Shown: positions 1-9,792, counted from the stretch's first letter. The stretch: DNA of 64,000 nt from Prado023 sp963777855 (GCA_963777855.1 CAVZRW010000013.1:62001-126000), one strand, 5' to 3'. The notes: generated by a model not told the origin, from the letters alone. Numbers and translations: made by a program.

Positions 1-334
1 TCACCATCGACACCACGGTGGCTGCCAGGCCGACCGTCAGGCTGACCCGGGCGCCCCAGACGAGCAGGGCAAGGATGGACCGGCCGCTCTCGTCGGTGCC
101 CAGCGGGTAGCCAGGGCTCGGCGGGCTCATCGGCGGGCCCGTGGCCTGGGTCACGCTGATCGTCTCCCGCGGGAACAGCCAGGGGGCGAGCACCGCGGCC
201 AGGACGAAGAAGACCAGGATGGCGACCCCGGCCATGCCGGTGCGGCTGCGCCGGAACTGCGCCCAGCCCGATGTGCCGGGCACGCCCGACCCAGCGCCGG
301 GGTCGAGGGCCGGGCCGGCCACGGGGGCACTCAT
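1..334 (-). CDS. dppC: Peptide ABC transporter permease, DppC/OppC type (partial)
   Basis: This is the N-terminal third of the second membrane permease of a dipeptide/oligopeptide ABC importer; the rest lies beyond base 1. The visible residues show a cytoplasmic N-terminus, a membrane segment at about residues 34-50 (AILVFFVLAAVLAPWLF), a periplasmic-type loop with the family pattern YPLGTDESGRS, and the start of a second membrane segment (VSLTVGLAATVVS). The motif LGTDESGRD/S is typical of OppC/DppC permeases. The ATG overlaps the stop of the upstream DppB gene as ATGA, so the two are translationally coupled. The ATPase subunits are expected further along the same strand outside the window. 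Confidence 0.9.
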   Translation of the reverse strand, partial: MSAPVAGPALDPGAGSGVPGTSGWAQFRRSRTGMAGVAILVFFVLAAVLAPWLFPRETISVTQATGPPMSPPSPGYPLGTDESGRSILALLVWGARVSLTVGLAATVVSMV

Positions 335-1305
335 GTGCGCACCCGTGGGTCGAGCACGGCGTAGAGCAGGTCGGCGATGGTGTTGGCCACGATGACCCCG
401 ATCGAGAACAGCAGGAAGATGGCCTGCAGCAGGGCGATGTCCGGCCCGCGCAGCGCGTCGTAGCTCAGCAGCCCCAGGCCCGGCCAGGAGAAGACCGTCT
501 CCACGGTGATCGCCCCGGAGACCACGAAGCCGAGGTTCATCAGGATCAGCGTGAGCGTGGGCAGGATCGCGTTGGGCACCGCGTGCCGGCGCCGCACGTC
601 GCGGTCCATCAGGCCCTTGGCCCGCGCCACCGTCAGGTAGTCCTGGCCCATCTCGTCGATCAGCGAGGCGCGCATCACCAGGGCGTACTCGGCCAGGTAC
701 ACCGCCACGAGGGTGGTGACCGGCAGCACCATGTGCCAGGCCACGTCCAGCCACCCGGCCGGGCTCGACGGGTCGAGGCCGGGGGAGACGATCCCGCCGA
801 TCGGGAAGATCCCCGGCACGAACCCGACGCCGACGCCGAACGTGATCAGCAGGATCATCCCGAGCCAGAACTCCGGCATGGAGTACAGCGTCAGGGTGAT
901 CCCGGTGCTGACCCGGTCGAAGGCCTGCCCGCGCCTCCACGCTGAGCGGATGCCCAGCCAGGTGCCCAGGACGGAGGCGATCACCATCGCCGTGCCGACC
1001 AGCAGCAGGGTCGCCCCGATCCGCTCGCCGATCAGGGTCCACACCGGCTGGTTGTACCGGGCGGAGTTGATCGTCGAGGAGAACGGGTTGGCCAGGTAGG
1101 TCAGGAACTGCTCGCCGATCGGCTTGTCCAGCTCCGCGCGCAGGGCCGCGATCTGCTCGGGCGGCACGTTGCGCCCGCGCGTGTAGAGCCCGATCGGGTC
1201 CCCGGGCAGCATCCGGAACAGGAAGAAGTTGAACACCACCACGAACAGCAGCGTCGCCAGCCCGGAGGCCACCGAGCGCAGGGCGTAGCGGGCACCGGGG
1301 CCCAT
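331..1305 (-). CDS. dppB: Peptide ABC transporter permease, DppB/OppB type
   Basis: This is the first membrane permease of the peptide importer, 324 residues, the usual length. It begins MGPGARYALRSVASGL, has a long first membrane segment (LLFVVVFNFFLFRMLPGDP, with the DppB hallmark MLPGDP), further hydrophobic segments, and the EAA-type coupling loop VMRASLIDEMGQDYLTVARAKGL that contacts the ATPase. The start chosen is the ATG two bases after the binding-protein stop; the open frame continues upstream only because it happens to share a frame with part of the binding-protein gene. It overlaps dppC by ATGA. It should pair with DppC to form the channel and take peptides from the upstream binding protein. 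Confidence 0.92.
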   Translation of the reverse strand: MGPGARYALRSVASGLATLLFVVVFNFFLFRMLPGDPIGLYTRGRNVPPEQIAALRAELDKPIGEQFLTYLANPFSSTINSARYNQPVWTLIGERIGATLLLVGTAMVIASVLGTWLGIRSAWRRGQAFDRVSTGITLTLYSMPEFWLGMILLITFGVGVGFVPGIFPIGGIVSPGLDPSSPAGWLDVAWHMVLPVTTLVAVYLAEYALVMRASLIDEMGQDYLTVARAKGLMDRDVRRRHAVPNAILPTLTLILMNLGFVVSGAITVETVFSWPGLGLLSYDALRGPDIALLQAIFLLFSIGVIVANTIADLLYAVLDPRVRT

Positions 1306-1307
1306 CG

Positions 1308-3204
1308 CTACTCGACGTCCTCGTCCGACGAGCGACGCCGGGACAGGAGCACGGCCGCACCGGCGCCCAGGACGACCAGGCCCGCGAGGCCCCCCAGCAG
1401 GGCCACGTTCATGCCGCTGTCGGTGGAGCTGCCGGTCCCAGCCGCCTGCCCCGAGTCCCCGTCGTCGCCCGGCCCGTCGGCCCCGGCGGGGGTCATCGAC
1501 TGGTAGGACCAGGTGCCGAACTGGAACAGCAGGGGCCCGGAGCCCGTGGGCTGCTGGGTGAAGTTGGTGAACCGGTCCGAGCGGTAGGCCTGCAGCAGGT
1601 CGTAGTAGTACGTGACGGCGTAGGGAGCCTCGTCGTAGATGATCTGCTGCATCTGCTTGACGATCGCCGCGCGGGCGGCGACGTCGGTCTCCACGGCCTG
1701 CTGGGCGTAGAGCGCGTCGTACTCGGGGCTGCAGAAGAACGAGTCGGACAGGCCTGCGTAGATGGTGCCGTCCTCCTTCGAGGAGCGCTGGCCGCAGGTG
1801 AACGTCGACAGCTGGTAGTCCGGGTCGGGCTCCACGACCCAGCCCCACTCGAAGAGGTCGAACCGGCCCTGGCCGTTGAGCTCGATGAGGGTGTCCTCGG
1901 AGACCATCTTCGGCTCGATCGTGATGCCGAGCGCCTCCAGCCAGCCCTGGACGTAGGTCGACGGTCCGCTGCGAGTCCGCGGACTCCTGGCGGCCGAGCA
2001 GCCGGAAGGTCAGCGGCGTGCCGTCCTTGTCCAGGCGCTTGCCGTCGGCGCCGAGCGGGTAGCCGGCCTCGTCGAGCAGGGCCGCGGCCCGGGCCGGATC
2101 GTAGCCGAGGGGGGTGGCCGGTTCCAGGTGGAGGTTGGCGTACAGCGGCGGGATGATCGTCGAGCCGGGCGTGCCGTAACCGGAGATGACCCTGCTCACG
2201 ATCGCCTCGCGGTCGATCGCGTGGTTCAGGGCCTGGCGGACGCGCTTGTCCTTGAGCGCGGGGTGCCCGTCGCCGATGGGCGTGCCGTCGGCCAGGGCAG
2301 CGCCGGTGTTGAACCCGATCTCCTGGAACCCGTAGTAGGCCGCCGGTACGGTGGTGATGCTCGGCTCGTCCTTGATCGCGTTGAACACCGTGGCCTGCAT
2401 GTTGTCGGCGAAGTCGATCTCGCCCTTGCGCAGTGCCTGGGCCACGGCGTCGGGGTTCTTGTAGACCCGGAAGGTCAGCTCCTGGACCGCCGGCTTGGCG
2501 CCGAAGTAGTTGGGATTGGCCTCGAAGCGGATGAACTGGCCCTTGCGGCGCTCGACCAGCACGTACGGGCCCGCGCCGACGATCGGGTTGCCCTCGGTCG
2601 GCTCGTTGGTGTACGAGCGGACCTCCTTGCCGTCGATCTCGCTCCAGATGTGCTCGGGAAGGATGTAGACCGCCAGGCGCAGCATGATCGGCGAGGGCTT
2701 GGCCACGGTGAGCACCAGCGTGGTGTCGTCGGGGGCCTCGGCCTTGGTGATGTTCGCGGTGTAGCCGCCGTAGTTGTTCTTCTCGTACTTGCCAGCGAGG
2801 ATCCGGTTGAAGGTGTAGGCGGCGTCACGGGCGGTCAGCGGCTGCCCGTCGCTCCACTTCAGGCCCGGGCGGATCCGGTAGGTCCAGGTCGTGCCGTCGG
2901 CCGACTCCTGCCAGGACTCCGCGAGGTCGGGCACCGCCGAGAAGTCCTGCGCCGAGCTCGAGGTGAGGCTCGGGTACATCAGCTGGTACATCTCGTACGC
3001 GGTCGAGACGATGCCGGTGAACGGGTTCATCGAGTCGACGTCGTCGGTGATCCCGACCGTGAACGGCACCGGCGCTGGCGTCGTGACGGCCGAGGTCGAG
3101 GGCGTTGCCGACTCGTCGGCGGTGACGGCGGCGGCCGGTGCGAGCAGGGCTGCGGCGGTGGCCAGCACGGCGGCGGCGCGCGCGGCGATGCGTCGATGGT
3201 TCAC
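1308..3204 (-). CDS. Peptide ABC transporter substrate-binding protein (SBP_bac_5), C-terminally anchored; frame broken near 1962
   Basis: This is the extracellular peptide-binding subunit that delivers substrate to the two permeases downstream. The start is a GTG at 3204 with a GGAGGGG ribosome site 6 bases upstream. It has a Sec-type signal peptide (AVLATAAALLAPAAAVTA) without a lipobox Cys, then the SBP_bac_5 fold (VPDLAESWQES, LKWSDGQPLTARDAAYTF, VRQALNHAIDREAI). Unusually, the protein ends in a serine/aspartate-rich linker, a membrane helix (about residues 600-620) and RRRSSDEDVE, so it is probably held by a C-terminal anchor and not by lipidation. After TFRLLGRQESADSQRT the frame changes: one extra base near 1962 must be skipped to continue as STYVQGWLEALG. 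The rejoined length is about 631 residues. It may be an assembly error or a true pseudogene. Confidence 0.8.
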
Positions 3205-3437
3205 GGGATTCCCCTCCGTGCTGCGTGCGGCGCGGCGCCCGGAGTCGCAGACCCCGGCACCACCCCTGGTGGACCTGACCGCGTCAGGTGCAGCGAAGGG
3301 TAGCCGAGCCGCGAGACGTGCACCCGCCGGCGGGCGCGCCGGGCTGCGACGGGTCGTATCGCACAGGCGGGGCGGGGTGGCGGCCGGTGGTCGATGTGGT
3401 CGTGCGAGGGTGCGCGGCACTGCTAGGTTCGGCGGCC
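3205..3437. promoter_or_regulatory. Divergent intergenic region with a 7-3-7 inverted repeat
   Basis: This gap separates the peptide transporter operon (-) from oligopeptidase B (+). It holds a perfect inverted repeat at 3273-3289 (ACCTGAC-cgc-GTCAGGT). Because it lies between two divergent starts it is a better candidate for an operator than for a terminator; a shared regulator of peptide uptake and peptide hydrolysis is possible, but this is inference. Confidence 0.4.
3424..3429 (+). promoter_or_regulatory. -10 box of oligopeptidase B (leaderless)
   Basis: TAGGTT lies 8 bases before the ATG at 3438 and there is no ribosome-binding site, so the transcript is predicted to start at or next to the start codon. 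Confidence 0.55.
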
Positions 3438-5564
3438 ATGGCGACGCCCCCGATGGCCCCCCGGACCCCGCACGTGCATGTGCGCCACGACCGGCAGTTC
3501 CCCGACGACTACGCGTGGATGACCGACGGTGGGCAGGCGCTGACCGACTACCTGGCCGCCGAGCGCGCGTACTACGCCGAGTCCACCGCCGGGCTGGACC
3601 CGATGCGCCGCCGGCTGTTCGACGAGATGGTCGCCCGCACCCCCCTGGCCGAGGAGGGCCCCGCCCACACCCAGGGGCCCTTCGAGTACCGGGACTACGT
3701 CGCTGAGGCCGCCCAGCTCGGGCGCTTCGAGCGGCGCACCCCGGGCGGTGCATGGAGCACCCTCCTCGACCTCGACGCCGAGGCTGCCGCCGCGGGCAGC
3801 AGCTACGCCGAGCTGGGGGCCCGTGAGGTCAGCCCCGACGCAGGGGTGCTGGCCTGGTCGCTGGACACCACCGGGGACGAGCTCTACACGCTGCGCCTGC
3901 GCGACACCGCAACCGGCCAGGACCTCCCGGAGGCCATCCCCGGCACCTACTACGGCGGCGGGTGGTCCGCGGACTCGGGCACGTTCCTCTACACGCGTAC
4001 CGACCCGGTCTACCGGCCCCACCAGGTGTGGGCCCACCGGGTCGGCACCGATCCGGAGCAGGACGTCCTGATCCTGCAGGAGGACGACCGGCACTTCGAG
4101 CTCGTCGTGCGTGCCTCCCGCTGCGGGCGGTGGCTGCTCATCGAGTCCGCCAGCCGGGACACCGCCGAGACGTGGGCGATCCCGGCAGCGGACCCGACAG
4201 CACCGCCGGTGAGCGTGGGCGGGCGACGGGCGCGCCACGAGTACCAGGTCGAGCCCGTGGTCGGCGGACCGCGCGCGTTCCTCGCGGTCACCAACCACGG
4301 CGGCGCCCGGGAGTTCACGCTCAGCTGGCTCGACCTCGGCCAGGACGACCCGGCGGCGTGGCTGCCCGCCGTCCACGGCCTGCTCCCCGGGGATGGCGAG
4401 GACCACGTCCTGCCGCGGCGGTTCACCGGCGTGGACGCCTTCGCCGGGCGCGTGGTGCTCAGCCTGCGGGAGTCGGGCCAGCGCGCCCTCTACCTGGTGC
4501 CGGTCGGCCCCGACGGGTTGGACTGGGCGGCCGCCGAGGTGGCGCTGCCCCCGCAGGGCGGCACGATCGAGCTGGGCACCAACGAGGAGTTCGATCCCCG
4601 GTTCGTGACGGTCGTGACCCAGAGCAAGGTCGAGCCCGCGACCTGGTGGGACGTGCCGTGGGACGGTGCCGACTGGGAGCCGCGGCACCGAGCCCAGGCG
4701 CCCAACCACGACCCGAGCGCCTATGTGGTGCAGCGCCGCTGGGTGACCGCCCGCGACGGGGTGGCCATCCCGGTGACCCTCGTCCACCACCGGGTGACTC
4801 CCCTGGAGGGCTCAGCGCCGTGCCTGCTCTACGGGTACGGCGCCTATGAGTACGTCTACGAGCCGGCCTTCAGCCGCGCGCTGCCCAGCGTGCTCGACCG
4901 TGGCGTGGTCTACGCGCACGCCCATGTGCGGGGCGGGGGAGAGCTTGGCCGTCAGTGGTGGGACGACGGGCACCTGGCCGCGAAGGCCAACTCGTTCCAC
5001 GACTTCGTCGACGTGGCCCGCGCGCTGGGAACGGGGCCGGGAGCCATCGTCGACGGCGCGCGGATCGTCGCCCGGGGCGGGTCGGCCGGCGGACTGCTGG
5101 TCGCCGCCAGCATGAACGAGGACCCGGAGGCGTTCGCCGGGATCATCGCCGAGGTGCCGTTCGTCGACGTGGTCACCTCGATGAGCGACCCGGACCTGCC
5201 GCTGACGGTCGCGGAGTGGGAGGAGTGGGGCGACCCGCGCGAGCGCGAGCAGTTCGACTGGATGATCGCCTACTCGCCCTACGAGAACCTGCCACCGGCC
5301 GGACGCCGGCCCTTCGTGATGGCCACGGGCGCGATGAACGACCCGCGGGTACTGGTTCACGAGCCCGCGAAGTGGGTGGCCCGGATGCGCGCCACGGATC
5401 CGGCCCACGCGGCGGTGCGCACGCCGGGCCGGCGTGGTGGCGCGCTTCTGCGCGTCGAGCTCGGGGAGGGCTCGCACGGCGGGGCCGCCGGGCGCTACGC
5501 GGTGCTCGAGCACGAGGCCGACACCCAGGCGGTCATCCTGGCCGTGCTGGGGATCAGCGGGTAG
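3438..5564 (+). CDS. ptrB: Oligopeptidase B (S9A serine peptidase)
   Basis: This cytosolic peptidase of the prolyl oligopeptidase family should cut short peptides, typically after Arg or Lys. At 708 residues it has the family's usual length. The N-terminal half is the beta-propeller region; the C-terminal half is the alpha/beta hydrolase domain with the nucleophile motif GGSAGG (Ser549), the following block VPFVDVVTSMSDPDLPLTVAEWEEWGDP characteristic of oligopeptidase B, and the catalytic His in SHGGAAGRY near the end. The ATG at 3438 is chosen because a YANNNT box sits immediately upstream; the open frame extends further 5' but lacks support. Its 3' end overlaps the convergent sirB gene by 11 bases. 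Next to a peptide importer it plausibly processes imported peptides. Confidence 0.88.
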   Translation: MATPPMAPRTPHVHVRHDRQFPDDYAWMTDGGQALTDYLAAERAYYAESTAGLDPMRRRLFDEMVARTPLAEEGPAHTQGPFEYRDYVAEAAQLGRFERRTPGGAWSTLLDLDAEAAAAGSSYAELGAREVSPDAGVLAWSLDTTGDELYTLRLRDTATGQDLPEAIPGTYYGGGWSADSGTFLYTRTDPVYRPHQVWAHRVGTDPEQDVLILQEDDRHFELVVRASRCGRWLLIESASRDTAETWAIPAADPTAPPVSVGGRRARHEYQVEPVVGGPRAFLAVTNHGGAREFTLSWLDLGQDDPAAWLPAVHGLLPGDGEDHVLPRRFTGVDAFAGRVVLSLRESGQRALYLVPVGPDGLDWAAAEVALPPQGGTIELGTNEEFDPRFVTVVTQSKVEPATWWDVPWDGADWEPRHRAQAPNHDPSAYVVQRRWVTARDGVAIPVTLVHHRVTPLEGSAPCLLYGYGAYEYVYEPAFSRALPSVLDRGVVYAHAHVRGGGELGRQWWDDGHLAAKANSFHDFVDVARALGTGPGAIVDGARIVARGGSAGGLLVAASMNEDPEAFAGIIAEVPFVDVVTSMSDPDLPLTVAEWEEWGDPREREQFDWMIAYSPYENLPPAGRRPFVMATGAMNDPRVLVHEPAKWVARMRATDPAHAAVRTPGRRGGALLRVELGEGSHGGAAGRYAVLEHEADTQAVILAVLGISG

Positions 5565-6318
5565 CGCTGCGGGCCTGCGCGCGGGTGGGCCCGGGTGCAG
5601 TCTCGGCGCTGCCGGCGCGCAGGACGACGAGGTCGCGCAGGGCATCCGTGCCGGCCAGGCTGCCCGGGGCGACGGGCAGGTCGGCGCGCGCGGCGGCGGT
5701 GACGATCCGGTCGCGCAGCACTCCGTCGGCGATCACGAGACTCACCACCACGAACGACGTGCACCCGTCGATGCAGCGCATCAGCGTGCGGATCCGCCCG
5801 AGCGGGCGCCCACCATCGAGGTAGGCCGCCCGGACCGCGCGCGCCCCGGTGGTGGCCGCCAGGTCGGGGCCGTGGGCGCGCACGAGCGCCTCGATCGCCG
5901 TGACAGCCCGGGGGTCGCGGGAGCCGGCGGCGGCGAGGATCACCCCCGTCCGGGGACCGATCTCCAGGCGTCCGGCGATCTCCGCGGCGGCGCGCAGCAG
6001 CAGCGGGTGCAGGCCCACCGGCGGCGCGGCGGCGACGGACAGGTCAGGTGCAGCCTGGCGCATCGCGCAGACGGCGGCGGGCACGTCGACGCGGGCGTGG
6101 TAGGCGGGGCTGACGAGCAGCGGGACGACCGTGGTGCTCGGCTGTCCCGCGTCGGCCAGGCGTCGGGCCACGTCGGCGGGCGAGGGGGTGTCGTGGTCGA
6201 GGAAGGCAGGGGTCGCCGGGATCCCGGCGTCGTCCAGCCGGGCGGCCAGCCGCGCGACGTCGTCGCGGTGCCGCGGATCAGGTGAACCATGGGCGAGCAG
6301 GGTGAGCATCGGGACCAT
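5554..6318 (-). CDS. sirB: Sirohydrochlorin ferrochelatase (CbiX/SirB family)
   Basis: This enzyme should insert Fe2+ into sirohydrochlorin, the last step of siroheme synthesis. It carries the CbiX N-terminal signature LLAHGSPDPRHRDDV with its metal-ligating His and a second domain half (GVILAAAGSRDPRA), about 254 residues, the two-repeat form. It is the last gene of the sulfate reduction operon, just after cysG, which makes its substrate, and sulfite reductase at the operon head needs the product. The start is uncertain: ATGs at 6318 and 6309 are both possible, and an in-frame ATG at 6354 would overlap cysG. CysG has its own N-terminal dehydrogenase domain, so the two together cover the route from uroporphyrinogen III to siroheme. 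Confidence 0.85.
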   Translation of the reverse strand: MVPMLTLLAHGSPDPRHRDDVARLAARLDDAGIPATPAFLDHDTPSPADVARRLADAGQPSTTVVPLLVSPAYHARVDVPAAVCAMRQAAPDLSVAAAPPVGLHPLLLRAAAEIAGRLEIGPRTGVILAAAGSRDPRAVTAIEALVRAHGPDLAATTGARAVRAAYLDGGRPLGRIRTLMRCIDGCTSFVVVSLVIADGVLRDRIVTAAARADLPVAPGSLAGTDALRDLVVLRAGSAETAPGPTRAQARSATR

Positions 6319-6340
6319 GGTCACCCCGTGGGGCCGGAAC

Positions 6341-7615
6341 TCACCGCACGGCACGCCGGTCGAGGTCGATCAGCTGATCGCGCAGGCCCACGACCTCGCC
6401 GACCACGATCACCGCCGGCCCGGGCAGCGCCGCCTCGGCGACGGCCTGGGCGATGCCCGCCAGGGGTGCGGTGACGGTGCGCTGCTCCGGGGTGCAGCCC
6501 CGGCTGATGGCTGCCGTGGGGGTCTGCGGGTCCCGGCCGGAGGCGATCAGCTCGTCGGCGGTTCCGGCGAGGCCCGACAGCCCCATCAGGAGCACGAGGG
6601 TGGCATCCGGCGGTGCGGTGCGGGCGGCGTCCAGTGCATTGCCGGCCCCGGCATGCGCGCTGGCGATCACCAGCGACGTGGTGATCCCCCGATGGGTGAC
6701 CGGGATCCCGGCCGCGGCCGGTACGCTCACCGCCGACGTGACGCCGGGCACCACGTCCACGGGCACGCCGTGGGTCAGGCAGTGCAGGGCCTCCTCTCCG
6801 CCACGGCCCAGGACGAACGGATCGCCGCCCTTGAGCCGCACCACTGTCTGCCCGCGCTGGGCCTGCTCCACCAGGATCCGGTTGATCTGTTCCTGCGGGA
6901 TCGGGTGGTTGCCGGCCACCTTGCCCACGTCGATGACCTCCACCTCGTCGTCGAGGTCGGCCAGCACGCTGGTGGGCCCGAGGCGGTCGGTGACCACGAC
7001 GTCGGCCCGGGCCAGCCACTGCCGCGCCGCCACGGTCATCAGGTCGGGGTCCCCGGGCCCCCCACCCACGAGCACCACCCGCCCGGACCCGCCTGGGGCC
7101 GGGCGGGTCCGGCGCAGGGGGAGGGCGCCGTCGGCCAGCAACCCCGCGAGCGCGTTGCGGATGGCTCGCGCGCGACCCGGGTCCTGGCCGCCTGAGACCG
7201 CGACCTGCACGCCGTCCGGGCCCTGGGCCACGGCCGGCACATGCGCTGCGGAGGCTTCGGCGCGGTCGGCCCGGACGCACCAGATGCCATGCGCCTCGGC
7301 GCGGTCGGCGATGGCGCCGTCCACGTGCCGGTCGCCCGTGGCCGTGTGCACGAGCCACCATCGGCCGTCGCTCGGCACGACGTCGTCGGCGCTGGCCTCG
7401 CGGGCGGTCCACGTCACCTGCCCCGCCTCGACCAGCGCGCGGAGGTCCTCGCACACCGACGGCGCGATCACGTGCACTGCGGCCCCGGCCTCCAGCAGTC
7501 CCACGGTGCGCCGGGCCGCCACCGGACCGCCCCCGACGACCAGCACCGGACGCCCGGCCAGGTCGAGCAGCAGCGGGTAGCGCCGGGCGGGCTCGGCCAC
7601 CGTGGCCGCGCTCAC
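6341..7615 (-). CDS. cysG: Siroheme synthase: precorrin-2 dehydrogenase fused to uroporphyrinogen-III C-methyltransferase
   Basis: This 424-residue fusion makes sirohydrochlorin. The N-terminal third is the NAD-dependent precorrin-2 dehydrogenase (RPVLVVGGGPVAARRTVGLLEAG). From about residue 180 follows the SAM-dependent methyltransferase with all family motifs: VGGGPGDPDLMTVAA, DVGKVAGNHPIPQEQIN and VVRLKGGDPFVLGRGGEE. Its GTG start overlaps the cysN stop (GTGA), so it is translationally coupled. The product supplies siroheme for the sulfite reductase encoded at the start of the same operon. It is followed by sirB, so whether the ferrochelatase activity of the CysG N-domain is used is unclear. 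Confidence 0.93.
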   Translation of the reverse strand: MSAATVAEPARRYPLLLDLAGRPVLVVGGGPVAARRTVGLLEAGAAVHVIAPSVCEDLRALVEAGQVTWTAREASADDVVPSDGRWWLVHTATGDRHVDGAIADRAEAHGIWCVRADRAEASAAHVPAVAQGPDGVQVAVSGGQDPGRARAIRNALAGLLADGALPLRRTRPAPGGSGRVVLVGGGPGDPDLMTVAARQWLARADVVVTDRLGPTSVLADLDDEVEVIDVGKVAGNHPIPQEQINRILVEQAQRGQTVVRLKGGDPFVLGRGGEEALHCLTHGVPVDVVPGVTSAVSVPAAAGIPVTHRGITTSLVIASAHAGAGNALDAARTAPPDATLVLLMGLSGLAGTADELIASGRDPQTPTAAISRGCTPEQRTVTAPLAGIAQAVAEAALPGPAVIVVGEVVGLRDQLIDLDRRAVR

Positions 7616-8869
7616 GCCGCCGGCCGGACCATCCCGGCGGCCACCGTGGCCCCGGAGTGGTCATCGATCAGCAGGAACGAGCCCGTGGTGCGCACCCGGT
7701 CGTAGACGTCGAGGGCCACCGGCTCGGCCAGGCGCAGCCGGACCTCGCCGATGTCGTTGATCGAGAGGTTCTCCCCGCCGCCGTGGATCTCGAGGCTGTC
7801 GATGTCCAGCCGCCCGTCGATGGCCTCGACGAGCACCCGGACGGTCCGGGTGCCCGCCCGCAGCAGCAGCCGCTGGCGGGGCAGGAGCTGCTGGTCGCCC
7901 ACGATGGTCACCGTCGCCACCACCTCGCGGACCGGCTCCGGCGCGTCCGCCACGCCGGCGATGAGGTCGCCCCGGCTGATGTCGATGTCGTCGGCCAGCC
8001 GCAGGCTCACCGACTGGCCCGCCTGCGCCCATGCCAGGGGCCCGTCGTAGGTGTCGATCCCGACGACCGTCGTGCGCGCCCCGGTCGTGGCGATCACCAC
8101 CACGTCGCCCACGCTGACTGTGCCCGCGGCCACCCGCCCGGCGTACCCCCGGTAGTCGTGGTGCTCGGGGTCCTGGGGCCGGATCACGTACTGCACGGGG
8201 AAGCGCAGGGGCTGCTCGGTGGGGTCGCTGCCGACGGGCACCGCCTCGAGGTGCTCGAGCAGCGTGGGACCGCTGTACCAGTCGGCCCGGGTCGAGCGGG
8301 TCACGACGTTGTCGCCGTCGAGGGCGCTGATCGGGATCGCCACCACGTCGGCCACCCCATGCGCCCGGGCGTACTCCGTGAACTCCGTGCGGATGTGGTC
8401 GTAGACGGCCTGGTCGAAGTCGACCAGGTCCATCTTGTTGACCACCAGCGCAACGTGGCGCACCCCCAGCAGGGCGCTGAGGGCCGCGTGCCGGCGGGTC
8501 TGCTCGACCACACCGTTGCGGGCGTCGACCAGGATCAGGGCCAACTCGGCCGTCGAGGCCCCGGTGACCATGTTGCGCGTGTACTGCACGTGCCCCGGGG
8601 TGTCGGCGAGGATGAACGACCGGTTCGGCGTCGCGAAGTAGCGGTAGGCCACGTCGATGGTGATGCCCTGCTCGCGCTCGGCGCGCAGGCCGTCGGTGAG
8701 CAGCGCGAGGTCCGGCGACGGCCAGGCCGCGCTCGCGGCTGACCCGCTCGATCGCGTCGAGGGTGTCGGCCAGGATCGACTTGGTGTCGTAGAGCAGCCG
8801 GCCCACCAGCGTGGACTTGCCGTCGTCGACGGACCCGGCCGTGGCCAGGCGGAGAAGCTCGTGCGCCAT
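7612..8869 (-). CDS. cysN: Sulfate adenylyltransferase subunit 1 (GTPase); frame broken near 8716
   Basis: With CysD this GTPase activates sulfate to adenosine 5'-phosphosulfate, using GTP hydrolysis to drive the reaction. The G1 motif GSVDDGKSTL lies in the first frame, and the G3 (DTPGHVQYTRNMV) and G4 (NKMDLVDF) motifs in the second. Between them one extra base near 8716 (after ERGLAV) must be skipped to continue as PDLALLTDGLRAEREQGITIDVAYRYF, the conserved switch I region. Rejoined, the protein has about 418 residues and no fused APS kinase. Its ATG shares one base with the cysD stop (TGATG). An intact cysD, cysH and sir around it make a real loss of this gene unlikely, so a sequence error is the simplest reading. 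Confidence 0.88.
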
Positions 8870-9792
8870 CAGAAGTACCCCTCCTTCTTGCGGTCCTCCA
8901 TGGCCGCCTCGGACATGCGGTCGTCGGCGCGGGTCGCGCCCCGCTCGGTGAGCCGGCTGGCCGAGACCTCGGTGATCACCTCGGCCACCGTCGTGGCGCT
9001 CGAGTCGACCGCACCCGTGCAGGACATGTCGCCGACCGTGCGGTAGCGCACCCGGCGGCTCTGCACCGTCTCTCCGAGCCTCGGCCCGCCCCACTCGCCG
9101 GGGGTCAGCCACATGCCGCCGCGGGCGAACACCTCGCGCTCGTGGGCGAAGTAGATGCTCGGCAGGGCGATGCCCTCGCGCTCGATGTAGCGCCAGACGT
9201 CACCCTCGGTCCAGTTCGACAGCGGGAACACGCGCACGTGCTCGCCAGGCGCATGCCGGCCGTTGTAGAGGTCCCACAGCTCCGGTCGCTGCCGGCGCGG
9301 ATCCCACTGGCCGAACTCGTCGCGCAGGCTGAAGATGCGCTCCTTGGCCCGCGCCTTCTCCTCGTCGCGGCGGCCCCCGCCGAAGACCGCGTCGAAGCGG
9401 TGCTCGGTGATGGTGTCCAGCAGCGGGATCGTCTGCAGCGGGTTGCGGGTGCCGTCGGCGCGCTCGCGCAGGACACCCCGGTCGATCCAGTCCTGCACCT
9501 GGGCGACCACCAGCCTCGTGCCGGTGCGCTCGACGGTCTCGTCGCGGTAGTCCAGCACCTCGGGGAAGTTGTGGCCGGTGTCGACGTGCACCAGGGGGAA
9601 CGGCACGCGGGCCGGGTGGAAGGCCTTGACCGCCAGGTGCAGCATCACCACCGAGTCCTTGCCGCCGCTGAACAGCAGCGCGGGGCGCTCGAACTCCCCG
9701 GCGACCTCACGCATGATGTGGATGGCCTCGCTCTCCAGCGTCGACAGGTGGTCGACGTGCAGCCGTGGCGTGTGGCTCAACAGTGCGCTCAT
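8869..9792 (-). CDS. cysD: Sulfate adenylyltransferase subunit 2
   Basis: This 307-residue subunit catalyses adenylation of sulfate by ATP. It carries the PP-loop ATP pyrophosphatase motif LLFSGGKDSVVMLHLAVKAF near residue 40, the family block FDAVFGGGRRDEEKARAKERIFSLRDEFGQWDPRRQRPELW, and the C-terminal KEGYF. The ATG overlaps the cysH stop as ATGA. It forms the ATP sulfurylase heterodimer with CysN, encoded immediately downstream, and its product APS feeds the APS reductase encoded immediately upstream. Confidence 0.96.
   Translation of the reverse strand: MSALLSHTPRLHVDHLSTLESEAIHIMREVAGEFERPALLFSGGKDSVVMLHLAVKAFHPARVPFPLVHVDTGHNFPEVLDYRDETVERTGTRLVVAQVQDWIDRGVLRERADGTRNPLQTIPLLDTITEHRFDAVFGGGRRDEEKARAKERIFSLRDEFGQWDPRRQRPELWDLYNGRHAPGEHVRVFPLSNWTEGDVWRYIEREGIALPSIYFAHEREVFARGGMWLTPGEWGGPRLGETVQSRRVRYRTVGDMSCTGAVDSSATTVAEVITEVSASRLTERGATRADDRMSEAAMEDRKKEGYF

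Noticed and set aside
331..3753. A long minus-strand frame joining binding protein and permease
   Set aside because: The middle part is out of frame with the binding protein after the break at 1962; the joining residues are Arg/Gly/Pro noise.
3423..4790. Antisense open frame within oligopeptidase B
   Set aside because: It shows no family motif and the His/Gly/Val/Arg-rich makeup of an antisense shadow.
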